This document shows, one piece after another, positions 35,060-47,294 of a stretch of DNA of 64,000 nt. Every line of letters begins with the position of its first letter. The stretch's first letter is position 1. A model generated the notes under the pieces. The model made no database searches and had not been told where the DNA came from. It was given only the letters and a program-made list of their open reading frames with translations. The stretch comes from Paraescarpia echinospica (Eukaryota > Annelida > Polychaeta > Sabellida > Siboglinidae), in NCBI GenBank assembly GCA_020002185.1, contig CM034534.1, positions 17,109,156 through 17,173,155 on the forward strand. The letters run 5' to 3'. A program made the translations under genes and the position numbers.

Positions 35060-38000
35060 CAGAAAAATATACCTTTTGTTTTAAGACACAAGGGGGTCAG
35101 TAGCTCCCACTAAGACATGCTGTCGCTATCATGGGAGCCACGGTAGTTATAACCAATTATAATAACTTTTTTTAACATGTCCTTATCGGCTGATATATTC
35201 AAATATGTGCATATACTTAAATAGTAGTAGCATGAATAACAGTTTGTAAGTGTGCATGTATCTTTGTATTTGTTCAGGAAAACAATTTTAGCGTAGATTG
35301 CAAAGCCTCGCAAGCTATGAGTATATATCTTTTTTTCTCACAATTTCAGGAGTATTGTTTATAGTGTGGGACAAGTTATAAGTATATTTTTAGATTTCCG
35401 AGTATCATGATGGTGTAGATTAGCAATGGAAGTAATCTGCCAGTTTAATAAATAAACAGGTAGGTTTTTGTGAATGTATTTAAACTAAACTTTTTTTTTT
35501 ATTTTCATTAATCTGTTTACTTTGTATCCCCATGCCAATATACAATAGTTTATATGTGATAACACTAACGAATCATACAACATTTAACAACATTTCTAAT
35601 GGTAATACACATTTTAGCCTATTTAATATGCCAATTATTTTTGCACATTTATTATAATTTTTTCTGTGTTTTTTCCAATTTAAGTTTGTATCAAGAGTTA
35701 ACCCGAGAAAATTAAATTCATCCACTTTTTCAATAGTTGTGTTGTCTATTTTAAGTGTTAAGGTGAAAAATCATATATTTAGATTTTGTTTTATTTAGTG
35801 ATAGTTTATTTATATTTAGCCATTCAACAACTTTGTAAAGTTCATAGTTTATTAAAGATTCAATTGTGTTATTTTGTATATTATCACTAAAAGATGTTAA
35901 AATATTAAATAACGTGGTGTCATCTGCATATAGTATAAATTTAAATATACTACTAGCTTGTGAAAAGTCGTGTATATATATGATAAATAGCAGTGGCCCA
36001 AGGATTGAACCTTGTGGGACACCAACTACTGTTGGTAAAACTTCAGACTTTATTTCTTCAATTTCGACATACTGTTTACGATTATTTAAATAACTTTTAA
36101 ACAGAAGTAGAGCTGCATCATCAATGCCGTAATATTTCAATTTGCTTAATAAAATGGTACGGTCAATAGTGTCAAAAGCTTTAGAAAGATCGATAAATAT
36201 CTTAATTGGAACATCATTTTTATCCATTTGCGTTATAATTCTATCTACTAATTCTAATGCAGCAAATTTAGTTGAATGTCTGGGTCTAAAGCCGTACTGA
36301 TTGTCAAAAAGTAAGTTCCTGTCATTAAAATATGATGATAACAGTGTAAAGATTATTTTTTGTATTACTTTGGCAATCGTTGGAAGTAAACAAATGGGCC
36401 TAATATACAGTATTTATAGTTTTATTTAAATAATAACTAGTTTTAGTACCATCATGGTTAATATCATTTGCAATAATCTGAGCAATGTTTGTAAACAAAA
36501 CATATTAAATTTATTAGCGATTGCTTGTTTATCCGTTAAATTTTCATCATTTAAAAAAAAAAGAATGTTGGACATTTATTCTGGGGTTTTTTCTTAGAGA
36601 GAAAGTAATTGATTGTTTTCCATGTATTTCTTATGTCATTTTTGTACCGATTAAAACATGATTCAAAATAACTTTGTTTTGCTGCACGAATGTTTGTCTT
36701 TAGAATTCCATTATACGTTTTAAGGTTCATGCTAATTGTTTCATAATTTGGTGAATTTGGATTGGTTAATTTTAATTGTTTATAGAGATTATCTCGGTAT
36801 CTGATTGACTTTAGCAAACCCTGAGTGATCCATGTAGATTTTATATGTTTATATTTATCAAATTTGACTAATTTGCTTGGCATGTGCTTATTTTTAGACC
36901 TTATTATTTCTTTACATGTTATATCATAATTTAAATTTGGATTAGCATTTGGGGCTTTATTAAGTTTATTGTATATTTCATCTGATTTAATTTCATGTCT
37001 AACGTTCTACATTGCCTGTTTGCTTAAAATATTTATCTTTACATATTTGGGGGAGGTTATCTCTTTTGGGTAATATCTAAAGTTATGAAGTATGGCTGAT
37101 GATCAGAAAATCTTTTAGTTAATATCCCTGCCGTACTTTCTACAACAGCTTTACCAAGTTTGCAGAAAAAGTTGTCTAACAGCGTTCCGTTTGATCTTGT
37201 AAATCTGGTGGGGAGAGTGATTTGGGGGTAAAGGCTGTGTGACATTAAGGTATCAAAAAAGTTGCTGTAGATATCATTTTAATTTATTTTGAGTAAATTA
37301 ATATTAAATTCTCATGCCATAATTAGTTTATGATTATATTTTTCCAATGATGCTACAAGTGATGAACATTAATTTATAAAGGCATTTATCTCTTCAATGT
37401 GTGTTCTTGGTGGTCTATATATGTTCCCAATAGTTAATGTTTTTGACAAGTTGCCACCATTTACTTTAATTATCATGCCTTCCCTATGTTTATATGTATT
37501 AAAGTTCATAATTACTTCTGCTTTTTATTTATGATCAATATATATTACTAAACCTCCTTTATTGCTGGAACTTTTACACTGGGTTATAGTAGTATAACCA
37601 TGTAGCACAAATTGAGAAAAATTATCGCCTTCCGCTCTCCATGACTCTTGTAAACATATTACACTGAATTTAAAATGTACATAATTTAATTCTTCTACAA
37701 ATGCTTCTAGTTCACTAAATTTAGAATTTACGGATTGTATGTTTGTGCTTAGAATACTAAAACGATCTGTGTTTTTCTTATCGAAATCACTAAACTTATT
37801 AAAATCATAATAAGACGAGCGACGTATAATTTGTAATTAATTGATTTCAGTGTCATTTACATCTAATACGTGACTTAAACTATTGTTATGAATACCTCCT
37901 AAATATGATAGGAATAATTCATCAATAGCCATTTGATTTACAGTTTTGCATAATATGGACGATATGTTTCGTTACATTGACATAATTAAGCCGACATTAT
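35060..38000 (-). mobile_element. AT-rich LINE, endonuclease and RT decayed
   Basis: Minus-strand LINE of low GC content. Endonuclease pieces lie at about 37690-37057 (LQESW region, GNIYRPPRTH, SNGTLLDNFFCK, FSDHQPYFI), a linker at 36883-36551 (STWITQGLLKSI) and RT at 36227-35751 (FIDLSKAFDTIDR, VGVPQGSILGPLLF, YADDTTLF, LSLNKTKSKYMIF). Several frameshifts separate them. AT-richness and motifs resemble the LINE nested at 10723-12033. Ends are approximate; 34613-35060 just beyond it holds unassigned sequence including a short Cys-containing frame starting at 34832. Confidence 0.75.
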
Positions 38001-38579
38001 ATACTATATAAATAATTAAGTGAAATGACATAAACTTTGTTGACCAAGTAAATATAATAAAACAAAAACAAAGGAAACATAATTACTAGTTACACTTTGG
38101 ATCATGAAGAAGATAGATGATCCATGGAGGTAGGTAAGTAATATAACATCATGTAGAAAAGAATGATATCAGATTGGATTGTTGTCAAAAGTGAATAAAA
38201 AGATCATTTGCATATGTCCAACAAGACACAGCGAGAAAATATTGTCCACAAAGAAACTGTAATTATAAAATAAAAAAATAAGATAAAAAGAAGAGAGGGG
38301 CGTGTCCCTGTTTGAACAGAGCGGTTGTCAGAGAAGCCTTTTGATCGAAGAATTGTACTTGTGGTACGAAAAAACAAATATGCCCAAACAGAGTCGGAAG
38401 ACAGGGATCAAAACTTTCCGAGAAACTTGGCATAGCCATAGAACAGGCCCCGTCGGATGCATCAGACAACTGGTCTGCAGGAGAAGAAGCGCTGGTGAGT
38501 GATGTTCATTGTATGATTGCGTGTCCTAAATTCATGCGTCGTCCACTTCGAAGTCGATATTGTGTCATGTCTTTCTTCT

Positions 38580-39172
38580 GTTTGAATGCAAGTACTATTT
38601 TTGGGAGATACACGTATAGAGTCGATAATCACGGAGAAAGACCTGGGCGTCTATAAACATCAATCACTGAAAGCAAAGGATCAAGTTAACGTCGTAGTCA
38701 AGAAAGCAAATCAAATACTAGGGACAATTCTTTGGACATACACTGACAAAAGCATGAACAAAATCAAAAACTGATATATTGCCTTGGTCCGGTCAATCAT
38801 TGAAAATTGTCATCGAGCATGGTGCCCACATTTCCAGAAAGATACAGAGAAACTTGAATGTGTACAGAGGAGGGCCATCAAGATGAGCACTAACATCTCG
38901 GTTACCATATTATCAATGACTTCAAATGTGTTGCCTCATGTCCCTACAATATAGGAGGAAACGGGGGATATGAACGAAGTGTACAAGATTATGAACGGAT
39001 TTATATACATTGACGCGGAAAGACTATTTGAACTGAACAACACCCCTCGTCCAGGAAGTCACAATAAGACAATAGTGCGACACCATAACCGACTGGATGC
39101 ATGTCACAAGTTCGTTTCTCAACGAATAATTAAGTTACGGAACTTCTGGATTGCGCCAGGGCCGTCGCCGGT
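38580..39172 (+). mobile_element. LINE RT C-terminal fragment, 3' half of an interrupted copy
   Basis: Plus-strand frames 38586-38774 and 38970-39160 encode EKDLGVY, ANQILGTILW, a degenerate IIENCHRAWCPHFQKD...LECVQRRA in between, and a C-terminal CHKFVSQRIIKLRNFW. These are CR1/Rex-type RT C-terminal motifs. It is cut off by the next LINE at about 39173. Confidence 0.65.
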
Positions 39173-39180
39173 AAGGACAA

Positions 39181-39981
39181 CATACAGAGAAGAACAACAT
39201 CGAAGACATACTGTTTGCGTTGCACAAGGCGCCGAAGGGACTGCCGTCGTTCGCGGTCATAGACCTATCCACTCTGTCCCATCTCGACTTCAACAACATC
39301 GACTTCGGACACATCTTGTCTGAGTTTCGTGCGATGCGAGCAGAAATGGCGGACCTGCGGCGGGATATGACAGCCGTCAAGACGAAGGACACAGACCCGC
39401 TGATCTGGCCTCACCCGAAGGCAAAACTCACGGGAGAAGATCGGCAGACCCTCCGTGTTGATCTGCCGCCGGTCAGTGCTACACCTGTATCCACCACTGA
39501 ACCGAGACCTGTGTTGACCGACGTCAGCTTGAGTACTCGAAATACTTCCCTTCGTCATCATAGATCCGCGACGGCTAAGACTCTCCCGCGAGCTGCGAAA
39601 GCTATAGGAAACCGTGCGCCGGACGCTCCGAAACAACCCAGGAAAACGAAGGACGACGGTTTCCAATTGGTGTCGGGTAAGAAAATGCGGAAGAAGGCTG
39701 TGATCGGCACGAGGAAAGGGCGGCTTGAACTCGTGAATGAAGGACAATTCCTGTCAGCTTTCATCTCGCGACTTGACCCCACGATGACGGGGGATGAATT
39801 GTCTCTGTATGTTAAGTCCATGCTCAATCTAGATGCAAACTGTGTAAAACTAAAAACTGGACAGGCGAGTTATGCATCGTTCAAGATCGATGTCATGTGT
39901 AATGATGCATTTATGTTCTTTAACCCTGAAAACTGGCCGGTGGGTGTATACTTGAGAAAATTGTTTAGCACCAAGGACTAA
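39181..39981 (+). CDS. LINE ORF1 (nucleic-acid-binding type), 5'-truncated
   Basis: Open frame from about 39175 (no start codon) to TAA 39979-39981. The N-terminal part (IEDILFALHKAPKGLPSF) and a short coiled coil (FRAMRAEMADLRRDM) lead to a basic, Pro/Thr-rich linker. A C-terminal fold follows (QFLSAFISRLDPTMTGDELSLYV, CVKLKT, YASFKIDV, PENWPVGVYLRKLF), resembling the RNA-recognition-type domain of invertebrate LINE ORF1s. A zinc finger usually found at the start of such proteins is missing, in line with 5' truncation. Confidence 0.65.
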   Translation, partial: HTEKNNIEDILFALHKAPKGLPSFAVIDLSTLSHLDFNNIDFGHILSEFRAMRAEMADLRRDMTAVKTKDTDPLIWPHPKAKLTGEDRQTLRVDLPPVSATPVSTTEPRPVLTDVSLSTRNTSLRHHRSATAKTLPRAAKAIGNRAPDAPKQPRKTKDDGFQLVSGKKMRKKAVIGTRKGRLELVNEGQFLSAFISRLDPTMTGDELSLYVKSMLNLDANCVKLKTGQASYASFKIDVMCNDAFMFFNPENWPVGVYLRKLFSTKD

Positions 39982-39983
39982 TA

Positions 39984-42000
39984 ATGAAAATCAACGTAGA
40001 ATCTTTTAATTGTAATGGCTTTAAATGTTATATGCCTTTTTAAAATGACTTATTAATCAATTGTGATATTCTGTGTCTACAGGAGCTTATGCTTACTAAA
40101 CAAGATTGTCATTTACTTAATACCTGCCATGATGGTTAGGCTGGGTACGGTGTCTCCTGTAGATGCCTCAAGTAGTATTTTATCAGGGAGGCCATATGTT
40201 GGGGTAGGATTTTTATGGAAATGCTCCCTTGATAAATACATTACGATAATGGATCATTGCTATGACTGGCTTTGCGGCATACAAATTTGTTCGGGCAATA
40301 AAGAGTATTATTTGTTAAATGTATACTTACCGTACGAATGTGAAGAAAGCCGGGACAGTTGCAGTATACAATGGTACTATTGATAGCTCACGTATAACAA
40401 TTGTCGCTGATTTTAATGTGGATATTTCTACGAAATCAGTTTTTGGAGAAGTCTTTCTTGATTTCTGCAAAGAAAATTCATTGTATGTATGTGATCAGGA
40501 CACTCTCCCGTCAGATACATATACATATGTTAGTTCTGCTTGGGGAACTACGTCATGGCTAGACCATATTATATGCATTGCTGATGCAGAACTAGAATGT
40601 CGATACTTTATGACTGTATTAATTCTGATCATCATCCTGTGTCGTTCACCATTGACAGTGCTATTGTACCAGCATATGTTAGTGGTAGTGCTAACATTAA
40701 TTAAATTAAGCATGTTGTACATTGGGACACCTTAAACCCACATGATATTGACTCGTATAGAGAACGCACGTATGTTGAACTGTCTAAACTGAATGTTCCA
40801 CCCAGTGTTAAATGCAGTAATCCTAATTGTCACAATTGTAGTCACCATGAAGACATCTGTGAGTTTTATAACTCTATCGTATCCAATCTGAAGAGGTCTG
40901 GTCAAACACTTGTATCAACTCGTAAACGTTCTTCTAAATATGATGTTGTACCAGGATGGAATGAGCGTGTGAAAGAATTGCAGCTCGTGATGCCTACTGG
41001 CTGTGGAGACAGGTTGGAAAACCTAGACAAGGTGATGTTTTTAATGTCATGAAACTGTCCAGAAGCAAATTTCTGGATGATATTACTGCAGAACACATCA
41101 AGTTCGCCGATGCTCAAATTGTGGTGCTGTTATCTGGATTTAAGCCAAAACACGGAACGGAGCTGTGTGTGTTTACATTTAAGGAATTATTGAGATTTTA
41201 CACTAAACATGGTTCAGTTATGCATGTTGCGTTTTTGGATGCGTCAAAAGTATTTGATCGAGTCAATCGACATAAGCTGTTAATATATTTTAAGAATAAA
41301 TATATTCTAAGAATACTCAGCAATGAGTTCAATAACCAATATGTATCTATCCGATGGAGATATACCTACTCAGATTTCTTCTCAGTGGGCAACGGTATTT
41401 AGCAAGGTGGAAAGTTATCTCCTTTACTTTTTAACATTTACATGGACAATTTGAGTGTACAACTATATAAACAACATATTGGTTGTAGTCTGGGTACTAT
41501 GGTTGTTAATCACCTGTTATACGCTGATGACCTACTTATATTCGCTCCTTCCGCCAAGGGACTACAAGCTTTACTTGACATATGTTACTCTTATGGGTGT
41601 GAGCACGACATTCAATATAATGCTGATAAATCCATGATCATGTACTTTCATTCTAGAAATTCAAATCTTGCCAGGGAAATGACTTTAGGAGGAAAGAATT
41701 TAAACTTAGCTACCTCTAGTAAATACCTTGGGCATGTCATTTGTAACAACTTATCCGATAATGAGACTTCTTTATGCCAAAAGTAACATGCTACGGCAAA
41801 AATTTCATTTTTGCTCTGCTGCTGTAAAGAATAAGCTGTTTACTACATATTTCAGTAATATTTATATGTGTGCGCTATGGGGTAATTTTAGAAAAGCTAA
41901 TTTTCAGCAATTTATTGTTGCCTATAACAATTCATACAGAGTATTGAACAATCTGCCGATGGATGTAGCGCTAGCCACATGTTTGCTACAGCTAATGTAA
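39984..42000 (+). pseudogene. I/Nimb-like LINE ORF2 (endonuclease and RT), broken
   Basis: Starts ~3 bases after ORF1 stops (KINVESFNCNGFK). Endonuclease pieces are CLQELMLTKQD, DFNVDIS and WLDHIICI, all in changing frames. RT: VAFLDASKVFDRVNRHKLL, a TAG replacing a codon before QGGKLSPLLFNIYMD (41401-41403), LLYADDLLIFAPSAKGLQ and YNADKSMIMYF. A short C-terminal region to about 42000 lies in another frame. At least five frame changes are present. Confidence 0.75.
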
Positions 42001-43239
42001 AATCATGTAAATGTGTTACCAGAACAGCTATTTTTAGCTTAATCACGAGGATTAACAGGTCTGTTAATACAATTATTCAGAGTATTGTTACTAGCGACAT
42101 ATACAGTACGTCGCAGTTGCGGCATCAGTGGGTCAAGGCAGTGTATAATGTTTAAATATCCTGTTTTTATAAAAAAAAAAAAAAATTCTTTCTTTCTTTA
42201 TTTTTTATATGGATGTTTTTATCGATGCACTTTTTCCAATATGGACACAACGCTTGTCTGAAATAAAAACATTATTATTATTACTACCAAAGCGATTGTA
42301 GCAATGCACTAACAGTCAACAACTTTAAAACTTAATATCAAAATTACATCAATAACCGTTGATTGATATGAGCCAGTACGGTCTTTGCCCGAACCCCATT
42401 CAAGGTATGATTCAAGGTAAGACTTCGTGACGTCACACTAACCAACGTTTCAGTGCAGGTTAAATTATGAGTGTGTGACAAGACGTTTATAATAAACTAC
42501 TGCCATGATTTTCTTGATTATAGTGGCAAATAGCCAGTTTTTATTAACTCGTTTAGATGCATATATATAAAATATATATCCTAAACAAACAGGTTTTTTT
42601 CTCTTTAAAGTTTTTTATGTTTATACAGGGAACACATCTTATTTTGCATAACGATAATTATTAATATATAATATTAGTACATGTCATGCATCGATCTGGA
42701 TTCTTTTGGATTGGAGATCAATTTTATGTTTCTAAAAAAATTTCTGTATCGGGAATTTTACTTACATTTTACAATTGCGATTGGACTAACATTGCCAAAC
42801 TTTTGTATCTACCGTGAATTAAATTCGTTCAAAAGTATATATCCCACCCAGAGTATTACAATCATGATACACGTAACATGCCGACTGTTATCGCAAGGAA
42901 TGCTATAATATAATTATGTCCCTGTGTGCTAACGAAACACGCAGAATTATAATGGCTTTCGTAGTTTCCATTTTCTAAGCTAAACGGCAGACCAATTAGT
43001 GCACCACTAGCAACATCTCTTGGAACGCAACGGAAAATGAGTTGTCTTTATACGTCAATCTTAAGACAGTATTACGATATTCGAAAGTTAATTATAGAGC
43101 AATTTTGTGTCATTTCACTGTGAAAATATAAACAACAATTCAATATAGGTTCATAATAGATACATTCTATTAAAAATAAATATATCTACTTGGGATTCAT
43201 AAGAAGTGCGTGGTTGAAACTACCCATTCGCATTTAAGT

Positions 43240-43375
43240 TGCTGCTGTTGTTGCTGATACTATTGTTGCTGATACTATTGTTGCTGATACTATTGTTGCT
43301 GATACTGTTGTTGTTGTTGCTGCTGCTTCTGCTGCTGCTGCTGCTATTACTACTGTTCTTGCTGCAGCTACTTCC
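43240..43375. repeat. (TTGCTG)n-type and 18-bp tandem repeat
   Basis: Four units of an 18-base TTGTTGCTGATACTA repeat, then GCT/TGC trinucleotide units. Lies in intron 2, about 120 bases before exon 3. Confidence 0.9.
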
Positions 43376-43496
43376 TGCTTAACAAACATCCGCTTTAAAG
43401 GAATATCTAAGAGATATCAGCGTCAGATTTAATGAACATCGGATATTAATAGGAGTTTGATCAAGTCTCAACACGTTCCTTATCTATGGCGTTCAG

Positions 43497-43666
43497 CGGC
43501 ACTCGACGCAGGCAAGTTGATCTCCTACTGGAGTTTGCCCTACATCTCGTTCTCGTCAGTCGATCCCCTTCTCGCTGACCAAGAGATCTACTCTACTCTC
43601 ATGCGACTGATGAGTCCTCACAACCATCTGGCCGAGGCAATGCTGTATCTCTTCAACTTCTATGGG
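43497..43666 (+). CDS. Receptor guanylate cyclase exon 3 (ligand-binding domain)
   Basis: Acceptor GTTCAG at 43496 and donor GGG|GTCAGT at 43667. Encodes AGKLISYWSLPYISFSSVD, equivalent to the 'lasyWniPm.s' strand of the ligand-binding fold, and a helix ending in LFNFYG. It follows a 17-kb intron. Ends in phase 0. Confidence 0.85.
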
Positions 43667-44064
43667 GTCAGTACAATCCGACATACATGTATGTTCCAGA
43701 TTAATAAGGATATATTCATTTTTCCCAACAGCAATACAAAGCTGTACAAATTTGCATATATACAGGTATACACACACGTTTAAATTCAAAATATACAATA
43801 CAAATTAACAAAATATCTAATTAACAAAATATAGATTTTGCAAAAAAGTAAAGAAACCTGTTGCTGTGTGAAGGGAGACTCCTACCAAGATCAAAACTGA
43901 TCGCTGCCGTCGGAGCCACCCGAAGTACGAAATAATATATTCTTTATGTATCTAACATTTTAAAGGATTAGCGTATACACTCACCCGTGAAGCAACACAT
44001 CACTCGCTTATTGTGGCGCCAGCTGGAGACCTGATCACTACAAATGTTTATCAGATAGGTGACA

Positions 44065-44280
44065 GGTGAACAATATAGCATATCAATAGCACGTAAGTAT
44101 ATAACTCTAAATAATTGTCGTTGTATTTTTAAATACATTACCAATAGCGTTACACGAAAGGCCAATGGACAGCAGAAGAGAATGAACGTAAAGGGATGCG
44201 AGTGGACTTCGGCGTCTCGGGGAAGACGCACATACAATACTGCAAAGTTGACGTGTTCATGTATAAATAACGATAATATA
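44065..44280 (+). repeat. Dispersed repeat family R1, copy C
   Basis: Longest copy of the family: GCATATCAATAGCACG, TAACTCTAAATAATTGTCGTTG, AAATACAT, AATGAACG, GAGTGGACTTCGG and a distal ACATACAATACTG block shared with copy D. Confidence 0.55.
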
Positions 44281-44660
44281 ATTGTTCCAACAGCAAAAAC
44301 GAAAATAACTGACATTGAAAGCAATGCACATTATACAGACACGCATGATACATACACACATTGAACTGTAAAACATGCAATGATTATCAATAAACGGTTA
44401 ACAAAATAATTCATTTAGCAACAGATTATATATTTGCAGTGGGACGGGAGAATCACGTTGAGACCAAAGCTGGTCGTTGTTGTAGCAGGCACCAAATGTA
44501 AAAATAACCGATATTCCTTATGTACTACTCCTACATATTATATAACAAAAACAAAACGAAAGAAAAACTTCATTCAAAACTATTTAAAACCTATGTTTTA
44601 ATTGTTGTCCCTTGCGTGTACTCAATTTATGTGTGTGATGATGTGTTGTGTTCATGTTTA

Positions 44661-45227
44661 TGTTTAATACGTTAAGGCCTACCAGAGTTGTATTTGTGTT
44701 TCCGCTTACTCGATCTTGTTAAATGTTTAATACGTTAAGGCCTACCAGAGTTGTATTTGTGTTTCCGCTTACTCGATCTTGTTAAATGTTTAATACGTTA
44801 AGGCCTACCAGAGTTGTATTTGTGTTTCCGCTTACTCGATCTTGTTAAATGTTTAATACGTTAAGGCCTACCAGAGTTGTATTTGTGTTTCCGCTTACAC
44901 GATCTTGTTAAATGTTTAATACGTTAAGGCCTACCAGAGTTGTATTTGTGTTTCCGCTTACTCGATCTTGTTAAATGTTTAATACGTTAAGGCCTACCAG
45001 AGTTGTATTTGTGTTTCCGCTTACACGATCTTGTTAAATGTTTAATACGTTAAGGCCTACCAGAGTTGTATTTGTGTTTCCGCTTACACGATCTTGTTAA
45101 ATGTTTAATACGTTAAGGCCTACCAGAGTTGTATTTGTGTTTCCGCTTACACGATCTTGTTAAATGTTTAATACGTTAAGGCCTACCAGAGTTGTATTTG
45201 TGTTTCCGCTTACTCGATCTTGTTAAA
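44661..45227 (+). repeat. 63-bp minisatellite, nine units
   Basis: Nine tandem units with an exact 63-base period, starting TGTTTAATACGTTAAGGCCT. Units are identical except one site: CTTACTCG in units 1, 2, 3, 5 and 9, and CTTACACG in units 4, 6, 7 and 8. Lies in intron 3 of the guanylate cyclase gene. No spacers, so not CRISPR-like. Confidence 0.97.
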
Positions 45228-45888
45228 TGTAGCTGACTTTAGATGATCTTACAACGTTACAAGGAAGAAGCATAATTCGTTGTGACATTGTAGAAATTCA
45301 TGCACAATGAACAAATCTACGCTGCCGGTCCCATCGCAAAATACCATAAACATGTTTCGTTCATATCATGTCTAAAGACATTGTGGGTGACATCTTCGAA
45401 CACAAATGTTCCCAAGAAAATAACCAGAAGCCTACCTGCATTAACTTAGTTTCCCCCAGAAAAACATACGTCTTCCCTGCCTACCCAAACGTATGAGTGT
45501 GTGCAGACGTTCAAATATAATGGACATAAAAGGAAGATTATTTTCATTCGTCATAAGCACATACCCTAATACAGGTTTGTCATGTACAACAATAATAATA
45601 AATGTATGTGTAGCATTGTTTGCTCACTGTATATCATGGTATGTATGAAGCTGAACTAAAAGAAATACATTGCACCCAGTACAGCGTAAAATGTCTCGTT
45701 ATTGCGACATTTTTGTTATTATTTTAATTATCTTTCAACGAAGCACATTTGCCGAATTATTCTCGGTTAAAAACGAGTTAATCAATTTGTCACATTAACA
45801 ATTCAGTAATAATAATAATAACAGTAGAAATACTTGTAAGAAAACAATAAATCATCCATACACTAAGTCAGCTTTTCCTTCGGCACAG

Positions 45889-46066
45889 TGGAAGACGATT
45901 GTGATCATGTCAAATCGGGTGACCAATGTCGACATACGCTGCGAAGGCTTTGTGACTGCGCTGTTGGACGTGTTCGGTGTCAGCAACATCACAGTGGAAG
46001 TACTGCCCCTCTCATTCATCCACAAAACCAGCATGTCATCGTGGGTGAAACGCATACAGAGGGTTG
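45889..46066 (+). CDS. Receptor guanylate cyclase exon 4 (ligand-binding domain)
   Basis: Acceptor GGCACAG at 45888. Starts WKTIVIMSNRV, the typical 'fgW..v.iiy' strand opening lobe 2. The donor is best placed at GTTG|GTCGAA (46067), because phase 1 is needed to read VVVMCGDK in exon 5. That donor is weak; stronger-looking sites nearby break the frame. Confidence 0.75.
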
Positions 46067-46279
46067 GTCGAAGTGCGTATACTTTACACTATGATTATCC
46101 GAAGTAAAATTACGAAACGTTGAATTCTACACGTGCGGGCGATCGCAGCAATAATAATGCAGCGACTTTACATGTTTATTAATGAGTCCTTTGATGGTTT
46201 CTGTCAAAACACTTGTGATTGTGATATTGCAAACTGTCAAAGGAGACTATTATGCTCTGTACACGTGTATGTGTATGTA

Positions 46280-46465
46280 CATATGCACACACAAACGCAC
46301 GCACGCACACATGCACGCACGCACACACACACACATATATATATATATATACATACGTACATGCATACATGTATGCATACACACACCACACACACATACA
46401 CACACAACACACACACACACAACACACTCACACACGCACGCACGCACACACATATACATACACAA
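46280..46465. repeat. Compound CA/CACG/TA microsatellite
   Basis: Mixed CA, CACG, TA and CATA runs in intron 4. Confidence 0.9.
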
Positions 46466-46643
46466 GCATAATAAACAACAAGGAACAATATTATAAAACA
46501 TATCAAATATTCGGTAAACATATTCAAAAATAATGCACAAACTGTATAATATATCGGCACTATTCGAATGCGCGAATTTATATCGATGCATCCAACACAA
46601 GATCGTTTCGTTGTCCAACCATATTTCGTGTTTCTGTCCGTAG

Positions 46644-46834
46644 TCGTGGTAATGTGTGGGGATAAGCATTTCCTTACTGAGTTCATGCTTACGGCACACA
46701 AACTGGGCATGACCTCGGGCGACTATGTCTTCATCAACCCCACCGTGCGTATGGAACTGGACTTGGAGCAGCACTGGAGAGACATCACCGCGACAAAGAA
46801 CGTTCCAATAGACGCATTCTGGCCCTTAGTTCAG
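46644..46834 (+). CDS. Receptor guanylate cyclase exon 5 (ligand-binding domain)
   Basis: Acceptor CCGTAG at 46643. Encodes VVVMCGDKHFLTEFMLTAHKLGMTSGDYVFI, the conserved helix-strand of lobe 2. The canonical in-phase donor is CAG|GTGGGA at 46835. The frame stays open to 46968 and the next ~25 codons (FEQALAYKRYIAL) resemble the following helix of the family, so the exon may extend. No GT donor further on joins exon 6 in frame. Confidence 0.65.
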
Positions 46835-46909
46835 GTGGGAAAGTTTGAGCAGGCTCTTGCATACAAACGATACATCGCTCTCAAGGGGCAGGCCATGAAC
46901 TGGTTCTGT

Positions 46910-46949
46910 CTTCTAATAATAATATATATTGATATATTATTATTAGAAG
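46910..46949. repeat. 18-bp perfect hairpin just downstream of exon 5
   Basis: Arms 46910-46927 and 46932-46949 are perfect reverse complements around the loop ATTG. It lies 75 bases past the chosen 5' splice site of exon 5, within the still-open reading frame. Confidence 0.9.
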
Positions 46950-47189
46950 AAGAACAAAATAAGCAGTAGGAGAAGAAAAATAAGAGATTACTCTATGTCA
47001 CACATGACGTTTTTCAAGTAACATGGCAATCACAGTAATGTAGACGCTGCGTGGCTATTTAGCTGGTATATTTCACCATAATGTCTTTCCAGCTATGTCC
47101 ATTCACGCTGAAGAACAAATTGTCGTACATCAAACGGTAATTAATGGCAATAATAAATGGAACAACGGTATTCTATTGCATGTTCGCAG

Positions 47190-47294
47190 ATATCCCCCAA
47201 TGTCGAATTGAATCGTCAACTCATTGAAAGTGTGCCGCACAAGATGGCCAGGCCGCCATGGAATGACACATATATTCTTGAACACAAAATCGCG
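47190..47294 (+). CDS. Receptor guanylate cyclase exon 6 (ligand-binding domain)
   Basis: Acceptor TTCGCAG at 47189 and donor GCG|GTCAGT at 47295. Encodes a 35-residue segment with ISPN and RPPWND motifs, a position where family members have a variable 'SP.......F...v..r...pPF' region. Phase 0 at both ends. Confidence 0.75.

Larger units (their letters stand above)
39173..42288 (+). mobile_element. I/Nimb-like LINE with ORF1 and ORF2, (ATT)n tail
   Basis: Plus-strand LINE, apparently truncated inside ORF1 at its 5' end. ORF1 runs to 39981, ORF2 follows within ~10 bases and is broken, and the 3' end has an A-run (42171-42184) and a short ATT repeat near 42270-42285, as seen in I-like elements. 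The RT variant 'QGGKLSPLLFNIYMD' is different from the CR1/L2 type. Confidence 0.75.

Noticed and set aside
44661..45227. A CRISPR-like array of regular repeats
   Set aside because: The repeats are directly adjacent, without unique spacers; it is a minisatellite in an animal intron.
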